Origin: JAZLGI01 sp045616225
GTDB lineage: Bacteria > Spirochaetota > Spirochaetia > Sphaerochaetales > Sphaerochaetaceae
NCBI GenBank assembly: GCA_045616225.1
Contig: JAZLGI010000020.1
Location: 1 to 7,697, forward strand
DNA: 7,697 nucleotides
Reading direction: 5' to 3'
The stretch's first letter is position 1, and every line of letters begins with the position of its first letter. Both the position numbers and the translations under genes were made by a program. The notes beneath the pieces are model-generated. The model did no database searches. It was not told where the DNA came from and worked only from the letters and a program-made list of their open reading frames with translations. Below, in pieces: positions 6,117 to 7,697 of the stretch.

Positions 6117-6368
6117 ATGAAATCAAAAGAAGAACTTGAGCAGATTAAAGAAGAATACGCAGAGCTCAACAAGAAGCTTGCAGAACTTACAGAAGATGAA
6201 CTTAAGCAGGTAGTTGGCGGATTGCCTGATGGTGATAAACAAGGTGGCGCGATATACTTCGTCAGTGGCAGTAGCGTTGGGAGTTCGCTTATGTCAGAAA
6301 CTGGGAAAGCATGGATTCATGATATTGGCGTTACCGATCCTTCCATGAGTGGTGGACAACAGCAATGA
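6117..6368 (+). CDS. Double-glycine leader peptide precursor P2
   Basis: The product is 83 residues with a 35-residue leader that is nearly the same as in P1 (MKSKEELEQIKEEYAELNKK, then LAELTEDELKQVVGG). The 48-residue core is different: LPDGDKQGGAIYFVSGSSVG and onward, Gly/Ser-rich with aromatic AIYF and AWIHD patches, ending SMSGGQQQ. It has no Cys and is the longest core of the set. AAGGAG (6102-6107) lies 9 nt before the ATG. The TTG at 6111 is in frame, but it is too close to the Shine-Dalgarno and would add residues absent from the paralogs. The last codons overlap the P3 start as ATGA (6365-6368), so P2 and P3 are translationally coupled. Confidence 0.8.
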   Translation: MKSKEELEQIKEEYAELNKKLAELTEDELKQVVGGLPDGDKQGGAIYFVSGSSVGSSLMSETGKAWIHDIGVTDPSMSGGQQQ

Positions 6369-6562
6369 AAACGAAAGAAGAATTGAACAAATTAAAAGAT
6401 GAATATTCAGAGTTGAATAAAAAGCTGTCAGAACTTACGGAAGATGAACTTCCGCAAGTTGTTGGAGGCGGTCCATACGGCATAGGGGAAGAGAACTCAG
6501 AAGAAAGCCATAGAAGTTTTTGGCCTTTCTGTGACGGTAACCTTGGCTATAATTCACATTGA
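6365..6562 (+). CDS. Double-glycine leader peptide precursor P3
   Basis: The product is 65 residues. The leader (MKTKEELNKLKDEYSELNKK, then LSELTEDELPQVVGG) matches P1 and P2 position by position over 35 residues. The core is a new 30-residue sequence, GPYGIGEENSEESHRSFWPF followed by CDGNLGYNSH. It is rich in Gly and Ser, with one Trp and a single Cys, so no intramolecular disulfide is possible. A thioether, dimer or unmodified form would be. There is no good Shine-Dalgarno in front. The ATG overlaps the P2 stop by 4 nt, so translation likely depends on coupling to P2. Confidence 0.8.
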   Translation: MKTKEELNKLKDEYSELNKKLSELTEDELPQVVGGGPYGIGEENSEESHRSFWPFCDGNLGYNSH

Positions 6563-6581
6563 TTTGTAAAAAGGAAAAAAC

Positions 6582-6673
6582 ATGAAAACAAAAGAAGAAC
6601 TGAACGCAATCAAAGAAGAAGTCAAAATCCTGAATAAGAAATCGCTGAACTGACGGAAGGAAAACAAAAATGA
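6582..6673 (+). pseudogene. Broken fourth precursor P4: frameshifted leader with no core
   Basis: A fourth leader copy starts at the ATG at 6582 after AAGG: MKTKEELNAIKEEVKILNKK, then SLN and a stop at 6651-6653. One missing base after the Lys codons (run AAGAAATCG, 6637-6644) explains this. Restoring it gives NKK-x-AELTE, matching the other leaders. Even then the frame ends GKQK-stop (6671-6673), with no Gly-Gly and no core. The restored stop overlaps the next gene's ATG as ATGA. P4 is therefore a decayed paralog, and its core was probably lost when the downstream gene was joined. Confidence 0.75.
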
Positions 6674-6879
6674 GTAAACCAGTTCTAAGATACAACAGCA
6701 AAACCGAACAGGGAAACATCTTCAACATCCTTGCAATTGTTTACAAAATTCTGCAAAAAGAAGGAAAGAATGAAGATATAAAGGAGTTGCAGCAAAGAGT
6801 GATGAGCTCTACAAGCTACAAAGAAGCCCTGAAAATCATAAATGAGAAAGTAGAGCTGATAGATACAGCTGAAAAATAA
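6670..6879 (+). CDS. Small conserved-looking protein of unknown function
   Basis: The product is 69 residues, starting MSKPVLRYNSKTEQGNIFNI and continuing with LAIVYKILQKEG, a helical Lys/Glu-rich stretch and SYKEALKIINEKVELID. No signal peptide or membrane segment is seen. GGAAGG (6655-6660) lies 9 nt before the ATG. The look of the protein (short, all-helical, ending in a SYxEALxII helix) reminds me of small orphan proteins in phages and integrative elements, but I cannot name a family. It follows the broken P4 directly and would be cotranscribed with P1-P3, so an accessory or immunity role is possible but unsupported. Confidence 0.6.
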   Translation: MSKPVLRYNSKTEQGNIFNILAIVYKILQKEGKNEDIKELQQRVMSSTSYKEALKIINEKVELIDTAEK

Positions 6880-6900
6880 AAAGAATGAAAAGATTATACG

Positions 6901-6925
6901 CCACCAGAAATGGTGGTTTTATTTT
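6901..6925 (+). terminator. Stem-loop terminator after the peptide cluster
   Basis: CCACCA (6901-6906) pairs with TGGTGG (6911-6916) around a GAAA tetraloop and is followed by TTTTATTTT. The stem is short but GC-rich with a stable loop. It probably ends or attenuates the P1-to-6670 transcript. Confidence 0.65.
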
Positions 6926-6943
6926 GCCCAAACGGAGGCGTAA

Positions 6944-7159
6944 ATGGGTATTTTTAACAGAAATAAGGATGGTCCGGAAAAAAGATCAGAGCCTTCAAGG
7001 TAGATGCAGGAGTTCATCAGATAGTGGCTTACAAGTACAACAGCAACCTTCCTTACTGATGCGAACACTACAGGATGCTATGCAACACTTGGTAGTTCCG
7101 CAAGTACAACATACCTTGTCGCAAATACGCCAAACGGTGGCTTTAATAATCTAACTTAA
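6944..7159 (+). pseudogene. Decayed short gene with two compensating frameshifts
   Basis: A strong GGAGG (6934-6938) precedes ATG 6944, which encodes MGIFNRNKDGPEK before a run of six A residues. The natural continuation IRAFKVDAGVHQIVAYKYNS is in the -1 frame (about 6982-7043). It then stops, and protein-like text resumes in the original frame from about 7037 (ATFLTDANTTGCYATLGSSA, then STTYLVANTPNGGFNNLT), ending at TAA 7157-7159. One deletion plus one insertion in a gene of about 70 codons explains everything. The Thr/Ser/Gly-rich C-terminus and MGIFNR start have a phage structural-protein flavour, but I cannot assign a family. The other open frame across this region, 6885-7154, is Gln/Arg-rich and looks like a shadow. 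Confidence 0.5.
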
Positions 7160-7163
7160 AAGT

Positions 7164-7203
7164 AAACCCCAGTTTGCCAATTCGGCATTCTGGGGTTTTT
7201 TTC
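7164..7203. terminator. Strong intrinsic terminator, probably bidirectional
   Basis: AAACCCCAG (7164-7172) pairs with CTGGGGTTT (7190-7198). An inner TGCC/GGCA helix (7175-7178 with 7184-7187) and a T tract (7196-7203) complete it. Read on the minus strand the stem is followed by TTTACTTTT, so it could also end transcription from P5. Confidence 0.9.
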
Positions 7204-7235
7204 TTTCTTAAAAAAACTAATCACTTTCGGTGGGT

Positions 7236-7262
7236 CTCAATTACCCTTCGATGCTCAATTAC
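7236..7262. repeat. Pair of CTCAATTAC direct repeats
   Basis: CTCAATTAC occurs at 7236-7244 and 7254-7262, 18 bp apart. On the minus strand the units read GGTGTAATTGAG and GGGTAATTGAG, recalling the GGGGTAATTCTC starts of the left 21-bp repeats in opposite orientation. They may be the other end of one element, or unrelated. Confidence 0.4.
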
Positions 7263-7328
7263 ACCTATACACTCATGATTAGTGTTTATGCTTTACACTT
7301 ATGTAGTATTTATGTCAACTTTTACGTT

Positions 7329-7469
7329 TCAGTCATCAGCACCAACATTATCGGTAAGGTTTTCAAGATGCGGTTTATCTGTGCTTTCTCCCGGGTCAAT
7401 TCCAATGCCGCCAGTTACCTGCTTCAGTTTCTCTTCCTTAATCTGTTCAAGTTCTTCTTTTGTTTTCAT
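7329..7469 (-). CDS. Double-glycine leader peptide precursor P5, shortened leader
   Basis: This 46-residue precursor on the minus strand is hidden under longer plus-strand open frames. It starts MKTKEELEQIKEE, exactly like P2, and then jumps to KLKQVTGG, so the leader is 21 residues instead of 35. The missing 14 residues are the LNKKLAELTEDE helix, and the Gly-Gly site is intact. The 25-residue core is IGIDPGESTDKPHLENLTDN followed by VGADD, acidic and without Cys or Trp. GAGGG (7482-7478 on the minus strand) lies 8 nt before the ATG. A possible -10 is TATAAC (7499-7494) with no clear -35. The cleaved region may be normal while docking to the transporter or enzyme is altered. Confidence 0.8.
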   Translation of the reverse strand: MKTKEELEQIKEEKLKQVTGGIGIDPGESTDKPHLENLTDNVGADD

Positions 7470-7538
7470 AATGAATACCCTCAAAATCTTTATGTTATAC
7501 TTGATGGCTTTTTTGAATGCCGCGATTCTCCCTGAATG

Positions 7539-7697
7539 TCAGATGTAATGTACCCAATAGTCGCCGTGGAATTGGTGACGTCCGCAGCCAGGACAGTCGA
7601 GTACTTGCCCCATATAATCTCCTTCCCACTCAGGACTATTACCGCAAAAATCACAGATCATTCTGGTAACACCTTCATAAACATCGGAAGGAACATC
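7539..7697 (-). CDS. Zinc-ribbon protein, C-terminal part (5' end outside the window)
   Basis: This is an open minus-strand frame of 52 residues ending at TGA (7541-7539) and running off the right edge. It contains MICDFCGN and, 17 residues later, LDCPGCGRHQFHGDYW, giving a CxxC-x(16-17)-CxxC arrangement expected to bind one zinc ion, and ends WVHYI. Composition and codon sense are good, and both Cys pairs are intact. The rest of the protein is unseen, so no function is assigned. It is co-oriented with P5 and its stop lies 69 bp upstream of the P5 start, so the two could share a transcript. Confidence 0.7.
   Translation of the reverse strand, partial: DVPSDVYEGVTRMICDFCGNSPEWEGDYMGQVLDCPGCGRHQFHGDYWVHYI

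Noticed and set aside
6885..7154. 89-codon open frame starting MKRLYATRNGG
   Set aside because: It starts inside the stem-loop region without a ribosome binding site, and its Gln/Arg-rich text looks like a shifted reading of the decayed gene at 6944-7159.
7292..7320. lac-like TTTACACTTATG stretch as a plus-strand promoter
   Set aside because: No acceptable -10 box at 16-18 bp and no plus-strand gene downstream.
7230..7548. Two overlapping plus-strand open frames of 101 and 88 codons
   Set aside because: They lie opposite P5, which has a clear leader, Shine-Dalgarno and stop on the minus strand. Their Phe/Leu/Ser-rich text is the complement of P5.
7579..7586. CGTCCGCA match to the tRNA-Leu 3' end as a possible attachment site
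   Set aside because: Only 8 bp match, inside the intact zinc-ribbon coding region; expected by chance.

Overview
The window reads as an AT-rich bacterial chromosome segment, most likely from a host-associated spirochaete related to Treponema. This rests on the style of the IF3, bL35 and bL20 proteins, the sigma-like gene, and an RdgB domain fused to an oligoendopeptidase; it is recognition from memory, not a search result. The left two thirds (about 1-5440) is ordinary housekeeping DNA on the plus strand. The right third (about 5440-7697) is accessory DNA holding mobile-element debris and a family of small double-glycine peptide genes.

Housekeeping part. The 3' end of a DUF5662-type gene is followed by a near-consensus promoter (362-390) that drives infC-rpmI-rplT (IF3, bL35, bL20). 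Stem-loops sit at the predicted 5' end of that mRNA and between infC and rpmI, where bL20 feedback control is known in other bacteria. A strong terminator closes the operon at 1654-1685. Next come a sigma-like/HTH protein of unknown role (1793-2863) and a 793-residue fusion of a RdgB/HAM1 nucleotide-sanitising pyrophosphatase with an M3 oligoendopeptidase F (2883-5264). A tRNA-Leu(GAG) follows (5313-5397). Its likely promoter overlaps the end of the fusion gene, and it has its own terminator.

Accessory part. Downstream of the tRNA lie three 21-bp tandem repeats (5562-5621) and a fragment of a phage/ICE-type primase (about 5635-5840). Then comes a plus-strand cluster of short precursor genes. 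P1 (5889), P2 (6117) and P3 (6365) share a nearly identical 35-residue leader ending in Gly-Gly, but their core peptides are unrelated. A fourth copy, P4 (6582), is broken by a frameshift and has no core. It runs directly into a 69-residue unknown protein (6670). After a stem-loop there is a decayed short gene (6944-7159) and a strong terminator.

On the minus strand a fifth precursor, P5 (7469-7329), carries the same leader with a clean 14-residue internal deletion that keeps the Gly-Gly. Upstream of P5, on the same strand, is the 3' end of a zinc-ribbon protein that runs off the window.

How the parts fit. The leaders look like export/processing signals for a peptidase-containing ABC transporter, possibly preceded by modification. 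No transporter, protease, modifying enzyme or immunity gene is visible here, so any such machinery must be encoded elsewhere. The constant leader with swapped cores, one decayed copy and one trimmed inverted copy suggest a rapidly diversifying cassette of secreted peptides in a recombination-prone region beside a tRNA gene.
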